Shown here: piece after piece, positions 63,455 to 64,000 of the stretch
Position numbering within the stretch: position 1 is the first letter of the stretch
Layout: each line of letters begins with the position of its first letter
Origin: Viridibacillus arvi
GTDB taxonomy: Bacteria > Bacillota > Bacilli > Bacillales_A > Planococcaceae
Length of the DNA: 64,000 bases
Direction of reading: 5' to 3'
Assembly: GCF_001274945.1 (NCBI RefSeq)
Contig: NZ_LILB01000005.1
Location: forward strand, 1,408,312 to 1,472,311
The notes under the pieces: generated by a model
What the model was told of the DNA's origin: nothing
The model's database searches: none
Seen by the model: only the letters and a program-made list of their open reading frames with translations
Program-made: the position numbers and the translations under genes

Positions 63455-64000
63455 TCACCTGCTCCTTTAATACATAACCGACACCTCGGACTGTTTGAAT
63501 AAGTGGTTGTTTACTCCCTTTATCCACTTTCTGACGAATGTAACGAATATAAACATCTACGACATTGGTATCCCCATAATAGTCATAACCCCATACAGCA
63601 TCTAAGATTTGCTCACGTGAAAGGACTTGTTTGGGATTCTTGATTAAATAAAGTAACAATTCATATTCTCTCGGAGTTAAATCAATAGAACGACCATTTC
63701 TTTTAACTTCACGTGTCTGTTCATGTATAGATAAGTCTTTATACTCGTGGAAAAATTCATCCTGCTCTTTAGCGAATTCCTGTTGTTGTGGTTTAAAGCG
63801 AAGTGCTGCCCGAATTCTCGCTAGTAATTCATCTATTTCAAATGGTTTTGTCATGTAATCATTAGCGCCCAGATCAAGTCCCGTCACCTTATCCTCAACA
63901 TCATCTTTAGCAGTGAGCATAATAACAGGTGTATTAAATTCTGTCGCACGAATTCGCTTCAATACATCCAGACCATTCAAACCTGGAAGCATAATATCAA
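63444..64000 (-). CDS. OmpR/PhoB family response regulator (N-terminus beyond the window)
   Basis: Partial: about 185 residues visible, missing roughly the first 50. The phospho-acceptor Asp is the D of DIMLPGLNG, encoded at 63996-63998, just inside the edge. LTAKDD (switch Thr), GANDYMTKPF (conserved Lys) and a C-terminal winged-helix domain (DLTPREYELLLYL, VDVYIRYIRQKVD, IQTVRGVGYVL) are clear. First visible gene of the regulator-kinase-PepSY operon. The open frame continues off the end, so the internal ATG at 63992 is not the start. Confidence 0.93.
   Translation of the reverse strand, partial: DIMLPGLNGLDVLKRIRATEFNTPVIMLTAKDDVEDKVTGLDLGANDYMTKPFEIDELLARIRAALRFKPQQQEFAKEQDEFFHEYKDLSIHEQTREVKRNGRSIDLTPREYELLLYLIKNPKQVLSREQILDAVWGYDYYGDTNVVDVYIRYIRQKVDKGSKQPLIQTVRGVGYVLKEQVNEA

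Overview
The window is chromosomal DNA from a low-GC, Gram-positive, probably endospore-forming Bacillota. AT-rich intergenic DNA, strong GGAGG ribosome sites, frequent TTG/GTG starts and a gene set with Bacillus-type relatives (TopB, YfmM-like ABC-F, YitT, Spx, HelD, PdaC-like deacetylase, HemAT-like globin sensor) fit the Lysinibacillus/Solibacillus (Planococcaceae/Caryophanaceae) part of Bacillales. The genus is an inference. No rRNA, tRNA, prophage, insertion sequence or CRISPR array was seen.

Layout. 1-6.4 kb: start of an unidentified gene, topB, a TetR regulator with a double palindrome, a YbjQ-type gene remnant, two oxidoreductases, a PseG/SpsG-like protein and a small coiled-coil protein. 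6.4-9.7 kb: three tandem ~120-bp palindromic repeats, an ABC-F ATPase, another copy of the repeat with an internal deletion, and yitT. 9.8-20 kb: an spx(CxxS)-marR operon with its own operator, an ECF sigma factor, a CNNM/CorC protein, an M20 dipeptidase, a nitroreductase, a 7TM-GGDEF protein, a PlsY-like protein, an amidase-domain protein and a DUF2804 protein. 20-39 kb: a 21-bp repeat array, GDPD, HelD, SGNH hydrolase, double GNAT, acyltransferase, a heterodimeric ABC exporter, a DMT permease, a PAS-GGDEF-EAL protein, a two-part ThrE exporter, a PdaC-like deacetylase and a second ABC-F. 39-51 kb: an amino-acid catabolism district with a CaiB CoA-transferase, an acyl-CoA dehydrogenase, DUF3870, an aldehyde dehydrogenase remnant, DUF969-DUF979-pcp, an APC permease, a class III aminotransferase, an L-lysine 6-dehydrogenase-like protein and an aldehyde dehydrogenase. 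51-64 kb: an AIM24-like protein behind an ECF-type promoter, an MFS transporter behind a leader-peptide attenuator, a 2-hydroxyacid dehydrogenase, a globin-coupled chemoreceptor, a class I ribonucleotide reductase operon with cobalamin riboswitch and NrdR boxes, and a response regulator-histidine kinase-PepSY-PepSY cluster.

Functional links. LysDH and ALDH form one operon with a perfect cre match upstream. They could take lysine to 2-aminoadipate. The CaiB/acyl-CoA dehydrogenase operon and the aminotransferase gene are each preceded by copies of the same ~105-nt leader RNA (hairpin plus intrinsic terminator with compensatory loop changes), so they are probably co-regulated. I do not recognise this leader family, and it is the best candidate here for something undescribed.

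The second strong regulatory find is the MFS gene. A 17-codon leader ORF carries a copy of the gene's Shine-Dalgarno hexamer, and the real Shine-Dalgarno is locked in a 10-bp stem. This is the arrangement of a drug-inducible translational attenuator. All family assignments come from motif recognition by eye, and no search was run.
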